NCBI GenBank assembly: GCA_030692565.1
Contig: JAUYAO010000026.1
Span: forward strand, 38,791 to 102,790
DNA: 64,000 nucleotides
Direction of reading: 5' to 3'
Source of the DNA: Nitrospira sp.
GTDB taxonomy: Bacteria; Nitrospirota; Nitrospiria; Nitrospirales; Nitrospiraceae
Part shown: positions 41,767 to 51,330 of the stretch, piece by piece
How the letters are laid out: each line of letters starts with the position of its first letter
Numbering within the stretch: position 1 is the stretch's first letter
Notes under the pieces: generated by a model
The model's input: the letters and a program-made list of their open reading frames with translations, nothing else
Told to the model about the DNA's origin: nothing
The model's database searches: none
Position numbers and translations under genes: made by a program

Positions 41767-42613
41767 CTAGGAAATGGTCTCCTGCCCTGGCTGGGGTGGG
41801 GGCAGGAGACTTGATGTATTGATCGTCCAGCGACAACCCGGATCTTCGAAGCCCGATATCCATCCGAACGTTCCTGCCCCGCCGATCCAGTGTTTGACCG
41901 TGGCGCATTCCCCTATTCGACGCAACAGGTCGTAGTGCATGAGACAGAAGAGTTTTCCCTCTGCCTGTCTGGCATGCCGCTGCAGGACAATCTGATACTG
42001 CTCTGTCGGTACTGCGATCCCCAAAGAGCAGAAGTATCGGTGCTCCTCAAACTCCCGTGGCTGATTGTCGATATCTTTGCTGATGTACTTTGAGAGCTCT
42101 CCCCTTCTGACATTCCAACACCGCCACGTAGGGCATCGAATAGCCACTGCGGGACAGCATGCGCCGTAGCTGTTCGAGATCGGTTAATACCCTGTCTCGA
42201 TCTTCAATGTTGTCTCTGTACGTGAGCGTGACGAGGTGATCGGCTTGGATCGACAGGCATTTTCTTCTGATCTCTCCCTTCGCCCCTGCTTGTGCCCGTT
42301 TCTCGTTTTGCTCTTTGTTCTTCGACGTTCCCTTGAAACCCTTCTTACCGGGATGCGGATCGACCTTTCCCCATGAAGCCTCGACCCACTGCTTGCCGAA
42401 GTCATGAATCTTAACTGACCAGGTTGAACCTCCCGATGAATGTGTGGGGATGTTGGATTGCGTGTGATCAACGAGAAATGTCTTTCTGACAAGTTTAGAG
42501 GCCGCCGGCGGACCGGCGGCCGTGCGACATCTTCTTGTGTTCGAGAGAGTCGTTCGTTGTGTTCGTGCTCCATAAATGGCCTCCCAAAATCGTAACCGAA
42601 ATTGTAACCACAA
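41767..42613 (-). pseudogene. Replication-initiator-like (Rep) protein, broken
   Basis: The 5' frame (42613-42047) contains ADHLVTLTYRDNIEDRDRVL and SRSGYSMPYVAVLECQK, resembling the start of Rep proteins of filamentous phages and rolling-circle elements. Those continue with a His-hydrophobic-His motif. Here the sequence jumps from ECQK straight to GELSKYISKDIDNQ in another frame (from about 42100), a block that normally follows much later. So the catalytic His motif is lost in an internal deletion. The end (EEHRYFCSLGIAVPTEQYQI) runs to 41767. The N-terminal region also looks frame-disturbed. The family call is from memory of the pattern, with moderate certainty. Confidence 0.55.
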
Positions 42614-42742
42614 ACGCCCTTTTTGCCCGTTCAGCGCGCAAGAGAGCGCAACATGGCCCGGTCATCTAACCGGGCCATTCTTCATGTGATTCTGTTGCTT
42701 TTGGTGTGATTGAGGAGGGTGCAGAAAACGGGTCTGGAGCTA

Positions 42743-42818
42743 TTTGTAAACCGCAGGTTGGAGGTTCAATTCCTCTCGCCAGATCCATAAAATCCGCTGA
42801 CGATTCAACCTCTTTGCA
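42743..42818. repeat. Island attachment repeat, distal copy (tRNA-Thr 3' fragment)
   Basis: 75 of 76 bases match 35397-35472. It includes the anticodon loop, T-arm and 3' acceptor strand of tRNA-Thr but no 5' half, so it is not a functional tRNA. It lies 7,346 bp from the first copy in the same orientation, as expected for attL/attR of an integrated element. Confidence 0.9.
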
Positions 42819-42955
42819 ACCTACAGAATTGCTGCGCTCCCCTTCCACTTTGGTCGGTGTAACTGCCTTTGCTTTTTCGCGCTCGAAGCAGGCCGTCAGG
42901 GACTGAACCGCCCATTCAGGGTCTGTCTTATTCACGATGAAATAGCGGTCACAGG
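42787..42955 (-). pseudogene. Tail of a second tyrosine integrase
   Basis: Reading in from 42955, CDRYFIVNKTDPEWAVQSLT and ACFEREKAKAV align with [20 protein letters not shown] and [12 protein letters not shown] of the integrase at 35350-36631, and both continue [11 protein letters not shown] then [11 protein letters not shown]. The nucleophile Tyr region is present but everything before it is lost. It is diverged from the first integrase, so it is not a recent copy. It indicates a second, related element at the same site. Confidence 0.75.
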
Positions 42956-43096
42956 CCAGTTTAGGCACCACAGTCCGAACTATATACAACACCGCCGTTA
43001 ATACTTGGCGTCTATTGGTTTCAACGTGAGACCACGTCGGGACAGTGAGAAACACAAGAACCCAACGTGAACACTACAATCTTTCGGTCATCTGAT

Positions 43097-43426
43097 TCAG
43101 ATTTGTTTAGGAAAACATTCAAGATTATCGAATTCCGCGCCATGCCATATCCACTGAACAGTCGTAGCTTTGATCCATACATAGCCTTCACTTGCAGGAA
43201 AATGCAGAGTACACTTGGCTTCGGCTACCAGCTCTTTCATGAGAGGACCCTCTTTTGGGAGCACTCCTAAGTTGCCCACACTGTTCCTCAGTGGAATGCC
43301 GCCGGTCCATTCGGCGTAGCTGGCGAGATTTTTTCTTCCGACTGTTAGGCATGTTTCCATGGCACTGCCATGTGTGTAAGAAGCGCTTTTATCGGTGGGA
43401 GCGGTCCCTGATCTGATAGCAGACAT
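43097..43426 (-). CDS. Hypothetical protein, uncertain
   Basis: A 109-codon frame between the island end and the next operon. The product has Cys, Trp and Lys spread as in a real protein (KELVAEAKCTLHFPASEGYV; TTVQWIWHGAEFDNLE) but no signal peptide, membrane helix or known motif. A plus-strand frame of 67 codons overlaps it and looks less protein-like. It may be a fragment of an older gene. Confidence 0.35.
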   Translation of the reverse strand: MSAIRSGTAPTDKSASYTHGSAMETCLTVGRKNLASYAEWTGGIPLRNSVGNLGVLPKEGPLMKELVAEAKCTLHFPASEGYVWIKATTVQWIWHGAEFDNLECFPKQI

Positions 43427-43612
43427 GATCGAATACCATAGTCTCTGCGGCTGTTAATGCCTCTAATCTTGCCCGCTACACCACATTCTGTTGAGCAATC
43501 GGCACTGTAAAGGCTTTAGCCTTGGTGAGGGACCCATTGCGCACAGGGGGGGATGGACGCAAGCTGGGGTATGAACTTAGGCGATGTCTCCTCTCCCAGT
43601 ATAAAAAGAAAA

Positions 43613-43638
43613 GGGCTGCGCCATTGAAGGCGCAGCCC
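43613..43638 (-). terminator. Terminator after the QseF/GlrR-like gene
   Basis: A perfect 10-bp stem (GGGCTGCGCC and complement) has a 6-base loop ATTGAA. On the minus strand it is followed by TTTTCTTTTTAT. It lies 98 bp after the stop codon of the regulator gene at 43736. The rest of 43427-43735 shows no gene. Confidence 0.9.
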
Positions 43639-43735
43639 CCCTCGCCGGTGTAACCGTTTCGCAGTTACAGCCACACACATAAAGCAATCAAATAGAATAG
43701 CCGGAAGTAGCCATTCTCATGATGACGCGAGCATG

Positions 43736-45154
43736 CTATCGGTCCGCTTCCATCAGAGTCGACTCATCCTCCATCTCTTCGATGTCAGCCTCAATCTTCC
43801 CCTTCGTGGTCGACGGATGCAGTCCGTATTTTCGCAACATCTTATAAAAGTCTGCCCGATACCGGCCGGCGAATTGGGCGGCGCGGGAGATATTTCCGCC
43901 GGTCAGCTGAAGTACATTCTTGAGATATGTCCGCTCGAATTCTTCTTTCGCCTCTGTCAGGGGCTTCAGCGGGGTATCCGGAGACACTCCGACGGACGGC
44001 AGAAGGTCAGGCGTGATCATATCCTGCCTGGTCATCACCACGGCTTTCTCGATGGCATTTTCCAGTTCGCGCACATTGCCCGGCCACGGATTCACCATCA
44101 AACGATGCAATGCCGTTGGCGTGAAACCACGGACGTCTTTATTCGCCCGCTGGTTGCTGATCTTGAGGAAATGTTGCGCGAGTAACGGAATATCGTCGCG
44201 ACGGTCGCGCAGCGGCGGAATGAAGAGAGGCACCACGGAAATTCGATAATAGAGATCGTTGCGGAAGCTGCCGTTCTTGACCGCTTCGCCGAGATCTTTG
44301 TTCGTCGCAGCAATGATGCGCACATCGATCTTGGTCGAGAGTTCAGAACCGACTTCGCGGACTTCCCGCTCCTGAACCGCACGCAACAACTTTACTTGCA
44401 TCGACAGCGGCATTTCTCCGATTTCATCGAGGAAAATCGTCCCACCATTGGCGCTCTGAAAGAGTCCTTTTTTAGCCCCATGCGCGCTGGTGAAGGCCCC
44501 GCGCACATGCCCGAAGAGTTCGCTCTCGAACAGGGCTTCAGGAATGGCGGCGCAGTTTAACGCGACAAAGGGACCTTTGCTCCGGCGGCTGTTGGTATGC
44601 GCCACCCTCGCCATCACTTCTTTGCCGGTTCCGGTCTCGCCGAACAGAAGAATGGTGGCATCGGAATCAGCCACTTGGGCAATCTGCTGAAAGAGCCGCT
44701 GCATCGCCGGGCTACGCGCGACGACGTTTTCAAGGCCGTAGAGTTCCTTGACCAAAGACTTGAGCCGCTGAATTTCCTTGCTCATGCGCTGTTGCGACAG
44801 AGCTTTTTCGATCGTGGCTTTCAGCTCTTTGTCGTCGAACGGCTTCGTCAAATACCCGAATGCTCCGCGCTGCATCGCTTCGACGGCATTCGGAATGCTG
44901 CCGTGCGCAGTCAGGATAATCACCGGCAACTGCGGATGAATCCGCAGCAGTTCCTCCGTCACATCCAGACCATCCTCCCCGCGCAGGCGCAAGTCCGTAA
45001 TGGCCAGATCGAACATCTTCTTTTTCGCCTCCACCAGAGCCTCGTGCCCGGTGGTGCAAGATGTGACGGCAAATCCCTCTGCGGAGAGTCGCATCTTCAA
45101 GAGATGCAGCAATCCTTCATCATCATCGACGACTAAAATTTGTTCCTTGTCCAT
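43736..45154 (-). CDS. Sigma-54 response regulator, QseF/GlrR-like
   Basis: The 472-residue protein has a receiver domain (phosphoacceptor D54 in LAITDLRLRGEDG). The AAA+ domain has Walker A GETGTGKE (172-179). A Fis-type helix-turn-helix is at the C-terminus (GGNISRAAQFAGRYRADFYK). The sigma-54 contact loop reads GAFTSA (219-224) instead of GAFTGA. I use the ATG at 45152-45154 (MDKEQILVVDDDEG); the longer frame from 45202 lies in the upstream gene. Upstream are a QseG-like lipoprotein and a membrane kinase in the order of the enterobacterial glrK-qseG-glrR operon, which responds to envelope stress. A C-terminal acidic tail (EADIEEMEDESTLMEA) is unusual. Confidence 0.88.
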   Translation of the reverse strand: MDKEQILVVDDDEGLLHLLKMRLSAEGFAVTSCTTGHEALVEAKKKMFDLAITDLRLRGEDGLDVTEELLRIHPQLPVIILTAHGSIPNAVEAMQRGAFGYLTKPFDDKELKATIEKALSQQRMSKEIQRLKSLVKELYGLENVVARSPAMQRLFQQIAQVADSDATILLFGETGTGKEVMARVAHTNSRRSKGPFVALNCAAIPEALFESELFGHVRGAFTSAHGAKKGLFQSANGGTIFLDEIGEMPLSMQVKLLRAVQEREVREVGSELSTKIDVRIIAATNKDLGEAVKNGSFRNDLYYRISVVPLFIPPLRDRRDDIPLLAQHFLKISNQRANKDVRGFTPTALHRLMVNPWPGNVRELENAIEKAVVMTRQDMITPDLLPSVGVSPDTPLKPLTEAKEEFERTYLKNVLQLTGGNISRAAQFAGRYRADFYKMLRKYGLHPSTTKGKIEADIEEMEDESTLMEADR

Positions 45155-45161
45155 AGGCTCC

Positions 45162-45935
45162 TTACTGCGCAGGTGCGGGTTCCGGCACAGGAACAGGCGC
45201 ACTCGCTGATGGCGGACGAATCGGTCGAACCTTCTCTCGCATTTCTTGATCGATCCGCTTCAACGCCTCCAATTGGCTAGAAAGTTCTTCGATCTTTTTA
45301 TCCCGTTCCATGACTTGTTTCTGAAATGTTTGGACTGAGCCTTGCTCGGAAGCCGTTTTCGGACCGTCCTTGTCCTTCTTCGAGGTCAACGTCTCGATCT
45401 TGCGTTCCTGGTCGGCAATCTGCCGTTGTAGCGCTTCAATCGCTTGCGCATCGGCATCCTTCATCCCACGAAGTTGCTGCATAATCACTTCACGATCAAG
45501 CAAGTCCCGCACCAGGCGGTCTATCGTTTGATTCAAAGCGCTATTGGCATCCGCCATGGCAGGAGCCGCTAACACTGCTTGCATCCAGGAGGGGTCTTTC
45601 GAGCTATTTCCATCCTGCAGCAGTTTAAGCCAGGCTTTGCTGGAGGCGGCTACCTGGCTCTTGGGCGCAACGGCGAGGACCTTTCCAAAGTATTTTTCAG
45701 CAACTTCGCGGCTTTCGTACAATCCTAAGAGGCCACGGGTAAAATACGCATGATCGCACGAACTCGTTTCGTTGCATTTCTGGACTATGGAGTCCTGCTT
45801 CTTTGCAAGTGCCTGATAGAGCTTGGATTCTCCTGAATCAACATGAAAAAAAGGCTGATTCAACGGCAATGGAGAAGTCCAGCTCGCACAGCCGCTTACC
45901 GCGATAGGAATGATCCACAATATGGCACTCTTCAT
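45162..45935 (-). CDS. QseG-like coiled-coil lipoprotein
   Basis: The 257-residue protein has a signal peptide with lipobox VSGC (Cys about 16). An alpha-helical region (ALAKKQDSIVQKCNETSSCD, then FTRGLLGLYESREVAEKYF) follows, then a coiled coil (about 160-235) and a Pro-rich tail (PVPVPEPAPAQ). QseG is an outer-membrane lipoprotein needed for signalling by the QseE/GlrK kinase. Here the gene sits between such a kinase and its regulator, which is the main basis for the call. The ATG at 45933-45935 has GAGG 6 bp upstream. Sequence similarity to QseG cannot be judged without alignment. Confidence 0.65.
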   Translation of the reverse strand: MKSAILWIIPIAVSGCASWTSPLPLNQPFFHVDSGESKLYQALAKKQDSIVQKCNETSSCDHAYFTRGLLGLYESREVAEKYFGKVLAVAPKSQVAASSKAWLKLLQDGNSSKDPSWMQAVLAAPAMADANSALNQTIDRLVRDLLDREVIMQQLRGMKDADAQAIEALQRQIADQERKIETLTSKKDKDGPKTASEQGSVQTFQKQVMERDKKIEELSSQLEALKRIDQEMREKVRPIRPPSASAPVPVPEPAPAQ

Positions 45936-45943
45936 AGTCACCC

Positions 45944-47416
45944 TCAGCTTGTCCCGCCTGGTTTGGTCAACCGTAGGATAAACCGTACAGTCGTTCCCTT
46001 TCCAGCCTCACCTTCAATCCAGATCCGCCCGCTATGGGCTTCCACAATTTTCTTTGCCAGCGCCAATCCAAGCCCGCTCCCTGCGGAGGCATTCTTGGCC
46101 TTATTTCGTCCCTGATAAAACCGTTCGAAGATATGGGGAAGATCTTCGGAATCGATACCTGGTCCGGCATCGGATACAGATATCTCCAAGACCCCCGCCT
46201 TAGGATCGGGAGCCATGTGCAGCTTGACGATGCCTCCTTCAGGACTGAATTTCAAGGCGTTTGACAAGAGATTATCCAGCACCTGTTCAATGCGCAGCGC
46301 ATCGGCCTTCACCCACAGACGTTCTTTCGGGTGTTCCGTCAGGAGCTGAACGTGTTTGGAATCAGCCAAAAGTCTGACTTTGTTGACTGAAATATCCGCA
46401 ATGCGATTCAGATCGATCGGGACAATCCGATACTCCATCATTCCGGCTTCCATCTTTGAAAGATCGAGAATAGTCGAGATCAGATGAATCAACCGTCGAC
46501 TGCTATCGGCCATGATCCGAAGCGTGGTTCGCTGTTCTGCTAGGAGCGGTCCGGGAATTTCATCGAGGAGCAGATGCGTCCCTTCCTGAATTGAAGCCAT
46601 CGGCGTGCGTAGTTCATGCGACACGTGGGCGAGAAATTCCGACTTCATGTCGTCCAGCTCCTGGAGCTTTCCCCCCATCCAGTTCACGGTATCGACCAGA
46701 TCGCGAAGCTCCGAAGGTGCGGTAATCTCCAAGGGTGTGCCGAATTTTCCTTGCCCAATCAGCTTGATATGTCCCTGCAACTGACGAAGCGGACGCAGAA
46801 TACTATAACTGGCAATCCCCGCGAGTCCAAGCCCGAATACCAAGGCAACCAGCACTAACTGCTCCGTGACGGCTTCCGCCCGCGCGGCGCTGGCACGTGA
46901 TTCGCTGACCCCCACACTCACCCGTGCTTCATGTACGTCGATATAACTTTGAATCGTCGCAGACATCCGATCCATGATGGCATCTCGACGGTTCTCGTAT
47001 CCTACCTCATGCCCGCCCACCCGATCGCCGGGTTGCTCGAATTCGTCATGAAAAAGGACTAGGCGCTCTTGCAGTAGCTGCCCGGCCTCCTGAAGCAACG
47101 TGATTGCATGAGGTGCGATTTCTTGATCACGAAGATGCTGAAGATTTCGCTGGAATTCTTCAACCTCTTCATTGAAATTCGTGAGAAACGTTCCATCTTT
47201 CGTCGCCAGATATTTTTTTTCACTATTGAGTTGGGCAAACAAGGACTCCTGAAGTCTCTTGGCCGCCTCAACGGCCGGATAGTGAAACGAAGCCATTTCT
47301 GTACTGAGCGCCGTGAGCTGGCGAAGCTGGAATAAGGCATAGAGATTCACCCCTGCCATGACCGCAATAATCACCAGGCAGGTGAGAACTAAGCGCCAAA
47401 ATATGGAAAGTCTCAT
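45944..47416 (-). CDS. Membrane sensor histidine kinase, QseE/GlrK-like
   Basis: The 490-residue kinase has an N-terminal transmembrane helix (about 6-26), a periplasmic helical domain of roughly 150 residues, a second helix (about 183-205) and a HAMP linker. The HisKA domain has FLAHVSHELRTPMASI and the HATPase domain LDNLLSNALKFSPEGG, SDAGPGIDSEDLPHIF and GSGLGLALAKK. GlrK/QseE has the same layout. The ATG at 47414-47416 is chosen because it starts right before the membrane helix; a GTG at 47452 is possible. It is the first gene of the operon; I saw no sigma-54 promoter upstream. Confidence 0.87.
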   Translation of the reverse strand: MRLSIFWRLVLTCLVIIAVMAGVNLYALFQLRQLTALSTEMASFHYPAVEAAKRLQESLFAQLNSEKKYLATKDGTFLTNFNEEVEEFQRNLQHLRDQEIAPHAITLLQEAGQLLQERLVLFHDEFEQPGDRVGGHEVGYENRRDAIMDRMSATIQSYIDVHEARVSVGVSESRASAARAEAVTEQLVLVALVFGLGLAGIASYSILRPLRQLQGHIKLIGQGKFGTPLEITAPSELRDLVDTVNWMGGKLQELDDMKSEFLAHVSHELRTPMASIQEGTHLLLDEIPGPLLAEQRTTLRIMADSSRRLIHLISTILDLSKMEAGMMEYRIVPIDLNRIADISVNKVRLLADSKHVQLLTEHPKERLWVKADALRIEQVLDNLLSNALKFSPEGGIVKLHMAPDPKAGVLEISVSDAGPGIDSEDLPHIFERFYQGRNKAKNASAGSGLGLALAKKIVEAHSGRIWIEGEAGKGTTVRFILRLTKPGGTS

Positions 47417-47619
47417 GATCCGAGATGCCTTCGTCTGATGAGCTGGAATCACTCAAAAAGCTAGTGTAGGTAAAACCATACATTATTTCACTCTCTGCCA
47501 CAACTGTTGCAGTACTGTTTCCCGTGAATTCCAGAATATGTTGTGAAATTTAAACCTCTCGCACGGTCTCGACCATGGAATCGGCGCGAGTTCCGCGCTG
47601 GCAGTCGCAATCCGACTAA

Positions 47620-48450
47620 CTATCGCCCGTCATCAAATCGACGGGCGAACGCGCGCTGCCGGTGAGATGAGCCATGGAGTAATGCAAAGAGATGGCCGCG
47701 GAACAGGAGGATGCTCATGGCCACGGGAGGAGTCAAAATAATCGCCAAAATCCAGTAGGCGTCGGACGGGATTCCCAGATAGCCGAACCACCCGCCAAGG
47801 ACGGTGAATGGGAGAATCAAGAGTTGGAAAAAGTCGAGTCCGGCTCCTCGACCCAGACGACTGGCCAACCGGACAAACTGTTCAAGCCCGGAGGGCGATA
47901 GCACGACTGGAAGTATCAACAGTCCGAACGGCAAGAACCATTCGATCCAATTTTCCAACACAAACTCATAGCAGGTCTTCAACACATCCAGCGGAGAATC
48001 CTGCCGTACCTGATAAATCACCTCAGGCGCCGGATTCAGTAAAATGAAGAGCAGCAGGAGCGCCGCCGACGAGAGAAATTGCCCATAGGGGTTCGCCTGA
48101 GTGCCAAGATCGAGCGCCATGATGGGGAGCCACAAGACAAACCCTACCCCGATCACTTCCCAAAAGTAGCAACCCAGACTTTCCTGGATATCCTGCAGTT
48201 GAAGGGAACGCGCGCCGCCGAGCGAGTGCTCGATCAACGAAAGCGTCGCCCCCACCAACAACGCATTGAGAGCCCCGAGCAGAAAACCGCCGGCGATCCC
48301 TAATGAGCCTGCCACCTGCGATACCCCGACAAACAGCAGCGCAAACCCCACCAACGCGAGCATGGCAATCCAGCCATGACGGAGCGAACGTGCGGTGGAC
48401 CGAATCGCTTGCCGATAGAGCTCAAACAATGAGGACATCTGGCTGGGCAT
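47620..48450 (-). CDS. Integral membrane protein, unknown function
   Basis: The 276-residue protein has about six hydrophobic helices (about 27-46, 50-72, 97-113, 126-142, 167-187, 215-250). The N-terminus, FELYRQAIRSTARSLRHGW, is an amphipathic stretch. No catalytic or transport motif is visible. GAGG precedes the ATG. It is divergent from clpB, with 236 bp between them. Confidence 0.7.
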   Translation of the reverse strand: MPSQMSSLFELYRQAIRSTARSLRHGWIAMLALVGFALLFVGVSQVAGSLGIAGGFLLGALNALLVGATLSLIEHSLGGARSLQLQDIQESLGCYFWEVIGVGFVLWLPIMALDLGTQANPYGQFLSSAALLLLFILLNPAPEVIYQVRQDSPLDVLKTCYEFVLENWIEWFLPFGLLILPVVLSPSGLEQFVRLASRLGRGAGLDFFQLLILPFTVLGGWFGYLGIPSDAYWILAIILTPPVAMSILLFRGHLFALLHGSSHRQRAFARRFDDGR

Positions 48451-48616
48451 CTCAACCTCTTACCATTTCTTGTTGCTTCTACCTTGCGTACGGGCTGGTT
48501 TTACCACCTGCATCAAGGATTCCAGGCGCATCAGATTGCACGGGTCCGCACCTTAATCCTGAACGGCTGGCCGGTCAAGAACCGATAAGCGAAAGGAGAA
48601 TCTCCCTGCTCATGGC

Positions 48617-48644
48617 TTGACACGTGCTGACCGATGATTATTAG
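48617..48644 (+). promoter_or_regulatory. Promoter of clpB
   Basis: TTGACA and TATTAG are separated by 16 bases, 43 bp upstream of the clpB GTG. It looks like a sigma-70 promoter. I see neither a CIRCE inverted repeat nor a clear sigma-32 -10 box (CCCCATNT), so heat control is not evident. Confidence 0.55.
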
Positions 48645-48686
48645 AGATCCATCAGCAACTCGCGCACCTGTCGAGGAGGAATTCCC

Positions 48687-51287
48687 GTGGATATGAACAC
48701 AATGACGATGAAACTCCAGGAAGCCCTGCAAACGGCTTCATCGCATGCCATGCGCCGCAGCCACCAGGGCATCGACGTTGAGCATTTATTGCTCGCGCTC
48801 CTCGATCAGGAAGGCGGAACAACGTCCACGTTGCTGGAACAAGCCGGCGTGGCACTCTCCGCCGTTCGTCAGGCCACCGATCAGGCGCTTGGCAAATTGC
48901 CTCAGGTACAGGGTGCGAGCGGTGGTCCAGGACAGGTGCATGTCACGAATCGCTTAAGCCAGGTGCTCAGCAAAGCCGAAGATGAAAAGGCCGCGCTGAA
49001 AGATGACTATCTCAGCGTCGAGCACGTATTGCTCGCCATGGTTCAAGAAGGCGGTATTTTCAAAAAGCTGGGGGTGACGCGCGATCGTCTCCTGTCCGGC
49101 TTGCAACAAGTACGGGGCAATCAACGGGTGACCACGCAAGATCCCGAAAGCACCTATCAATCGCTCGAAAAATACGGCCGTGACCTGACGCGGGCAGCGG
49201 GGCAGGGAAAGCTCGATCCCGTCATTGGACGCGACGATGAAATTCGCCGGGTGATTCAAATTCTTTCCCGGCGCACCAAGAACAATCCCGTCCTGATCGG
49301 CGAGCCCGGCGTGGGCAAGACCGCCATCGTCGAGGGATTAGCCATCCGGATTATCAAGGGAGATGTCCCGGAAGGGCTGAAACAGAAACGAGTCATCACC
49401 TTAGATATGGGATCGCTGGTCGCCGGCGCGAAATTTCGCGGCGAATTCGAAGAGCGGCTCAAGGCGGTGCTCAAGGAAATTCAATCCTCGCAGGGACAAA
49501 TTCTGCTGTTCATCGACGAGTTACACACCGTCGTCGGAGCCGGCGCGGCCGAGGGTTCGATGGATGCGGCGAACTTGCTCAAGCCTATGCTTGCGCGGGG
49601 CGAGTTGCACCTCATCGGAGCCACCACGCTCGATGAATACCGGAAACATATCGAAAAAGATGCCGCGCTCGAACGGCGGTTCCAAACCGTCCTGGTCGAT
49701 CAACCGTCGGTCGAGGATACGATCTCGATCCTGCGCGGCCTGAAGGAGCGCTACGAAGTTCACCACGGCGTGCGTATTAAAGATGGCGCCCTGGTGGCAG
49801 CGGCAAAGTTATCGAACCGCTACATCGCGGATCGTTTCCTGCCCGACAAAGCCATCGACCTCGTCGATGAGGCAGCGGCACGTTTGAGGACGGAGATCGA
49901 TAGTCTGCCGGCTGAGCTGGATGAAGTCTCCCGCAAAGTCCTCCAACTGGAGATCGAGCGCGAAGCGCTCCGGAAAGAAAAGGATCAGGCGAGTGCCGCT
50001 CGATTGAGCACGCTCGAAACGGAACTAGCCGAAAAACAGAGCGCCGCTCAGGTCCTCAAGACGCAGTGGGATTCAGAAAAGGCTTCGGTCGGACGTCTCC
50101 GGAAGACCAGAGAAGCCATTGAAGAAGTGAAACTGAAAATTGAACAGGCCGAGCGGGCCTACGATCTCAATCGCGTGGCGGAACTCCGCTACGGAGACCT
50201 CCCCCGTCTGGAACGGGAACTCGCTATCGAACAAACGTCCTTGGGGAAAAAGCAGGATCAGAACCGGCTGCTCAAGGAAGAAGTCGATGAGGATGAGATT
50301 GCCGCAGTCGTGAGTCGATGGACCGGGATCCCTGTCTCGCGCTTAATGGAAGGCGAGTCCGACAAACTGCTCAAGCTGGAGGATCTGCTGCATCAACGGG
50401 TCATCGGTCAAGACGAAGGCGTGCGCGCGGTGGCCGATGCGGTACTGCGGGCGAGGTCCGGCATCAAAGATCCCAACCGGCCGATCGGATCGTTCCTCTT
50501 TCTCGGCCCGACCGGTGTGGGGAAAACCGAGTTGGCGAGAGCGCTGGCGACCGTGCTCTTCGATGATGAGAGCAACCTCATTCGCATCGACATGTCGGAG
50601 TATATGGAAAAGCACACGGTTGCCCGTCTGATCGGAGCGCCGCCGGGATACGTAGGCTTCGAGGAAGGCGGGCAGTTGACCGAAGCGGTGCGCCGTCACC
50701 CCTTCTCCGTCGTGCTCTTCGATGAAATCGAAAAGGCACACCACGACGTCTTCAATGTGTTTTTGCAAATCCTGGATGATGGGCGGCTGACGGATTCCCA
50801 AGGCCGGACGGTCGACTTCAAAAATACCGTCCTAATCATGACCTCGAATATCGGCAGTCCCCAAATTCTTGAGTCGCAACAGACCGGGGCCTCGTATGAT
50901 GAGATGCGATCGGTCGTCATGGGAGAGCTCCGGCAACATTTCCGCCCGGAATTTCTCAATCGCGTGGACGAAACCGTCGTATTCCACCCGCTGGCGACCG
51001 AGCAACTCGTGAAGATTGTGGAGATTCAGCTGGAACGGTTGCGGGGACGACTGGCCGAACGGCGCATTCAGCTGGCCATTACCCCGGCAGCTCTCGCCTA
51101 TCTGGGAGAACGCGGCTACGATCCGGTCTACGGCGCGCGCCCGCTCAAGCGGCTCATTCAGCAGGAGTTGGAAACGCCCCTCGCACGACTCCTCGTGAAG
51201 GGTGAATTGCGCGACGGGGACACCGCCTCAATCGATCGGAAGGAACAGGCGCTGGTGATTGTTCCGACCGTGACAGCGGAGGGCTGA
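48687..51287 (+). CDS. clpB: ATP-dependent disaggregase ClpB
   Basis: The 866-residue protein has all ClpB parts: Clp_N domain (about 1-145), AAA1 with [13 protein letters not shown] (about 205), the coiled-coil M domain (about 400-525), and AAA2 with [15 protein letters not shown] (about 608). The C-terminal domain ends [20 protein letters not shown]. The M domain identifies ClpB rather than ClpA or ClpC, and there is no ClpP-binding loop that I can see. It resolubilises protein aggregates with DnaK. The GTG at 48687 has GAGGAGG 7 bp upstream; an ATG two codons later is the alternative. Confidence 0.98.
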   Translation: MDMNTMTMKLQEALQTASSHAMRRSHQGIDVEHLLLALLDQEGGTTSTLLEQAGVALSAVRQATDQALGKLPQVQGASGGPGQVHVTNRLSQVLSKAEDEKAALKDDYLSVEHVLLAMVQEGGIFKKLGVTRDRLLSGLQQVRGNQRVTTQDPESTYQSLEKYGRDLTRAAGQGKLDPVIGRDDEIRRVIQILSRRTKNNPVLIGEPGVGKTAIVEGLAIRIIKGDVPEGLKQKRVITLDMGSLVAGAKFRGEFEERLKAVLKEIQSSQGQILLFIDELHTVVGAGAAEGSMDAANLLKPMLARGELHLIGATTLDEYRKHIEKDAALERRFQTVLVDQPSVEDTISILRGLKERYEVHHGVRIKDGALVAAAKLSNRYIADRFLPDKAIDLVDEAAARLRTEIDSLPAELDEVSRKVLQLEIEREALRKEKDQASAARLSTLETELAEKQSAAQVLKTQWDSEKASVGRLRKTREAIEEVKLKIEQAERAYDLNRVAELRYGDLPRLERELAIEQTSLGKKQDQNRLLKEEVDEDEIAAVVSRWTGIPVSRLMEGESDKLLKLEDLLHQRVIGQDEGVRAVADAVLRARSGIKDPNRPIGSFLFLGPTGVGKTELARALATVLFDDESNLIRIDMSEYMEKHTVARLIGAPPGYVGFEEGGQLTEAVRRHPFSVVLFDEIEKAHHDVFNVFLQILDDGRLTDSQGRTVDFKNTVLIMTSNIGSPQILESQQTGASYDEMRSVVMGELRQHFRPEFLNRVDETVVFHPLATEQLVKIVEIQLERLRGRLAERRIQLAITPAALAYLGERGYDPVYGARPLKRLIQQELETPLARLLVKGELRDGDTASIDRKEQALVIVPTVTAEG

Positions 51288-51297
51288 TCGCTGATTG

Positions 51298-51330
51298 GCC
51301 GTCGGACTTGCGCTATCCGAGTCTGACGGC
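51298..51330. terminator. Possible bidirectional terminator after clpB
   Basis: GCCGTCGGACT and AGTCTGACGGC pair as an 11-bp stem with one G-U pair and an 11-base loop. It starts 11 bp after the clpB stop and overlaps the end of the convergent gene. There is no T-run on either side, so termination is uncertain. Confidence 0.4.

Noticed and set aside
42743..42818. A second tRNA-Thr gene
   Set aside because: The 5' half is missing and the acceptor base differs, so this is only the att fragment.
43067..43270. Plus-strand 67-codon frame in the island edge
   Set aside because: It overlaps the minus-strand 109-codon frame, shows no signal or motif and has a less protein-like composition.
47417..47619. 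Sigma-54 promoter of the QseE-like operon, as known in Enterobacteria
   Set aside because: No GG-N10-GC element with a reasonable flank was found on the minus strand. Only weak sigma-70-like boxes are present.
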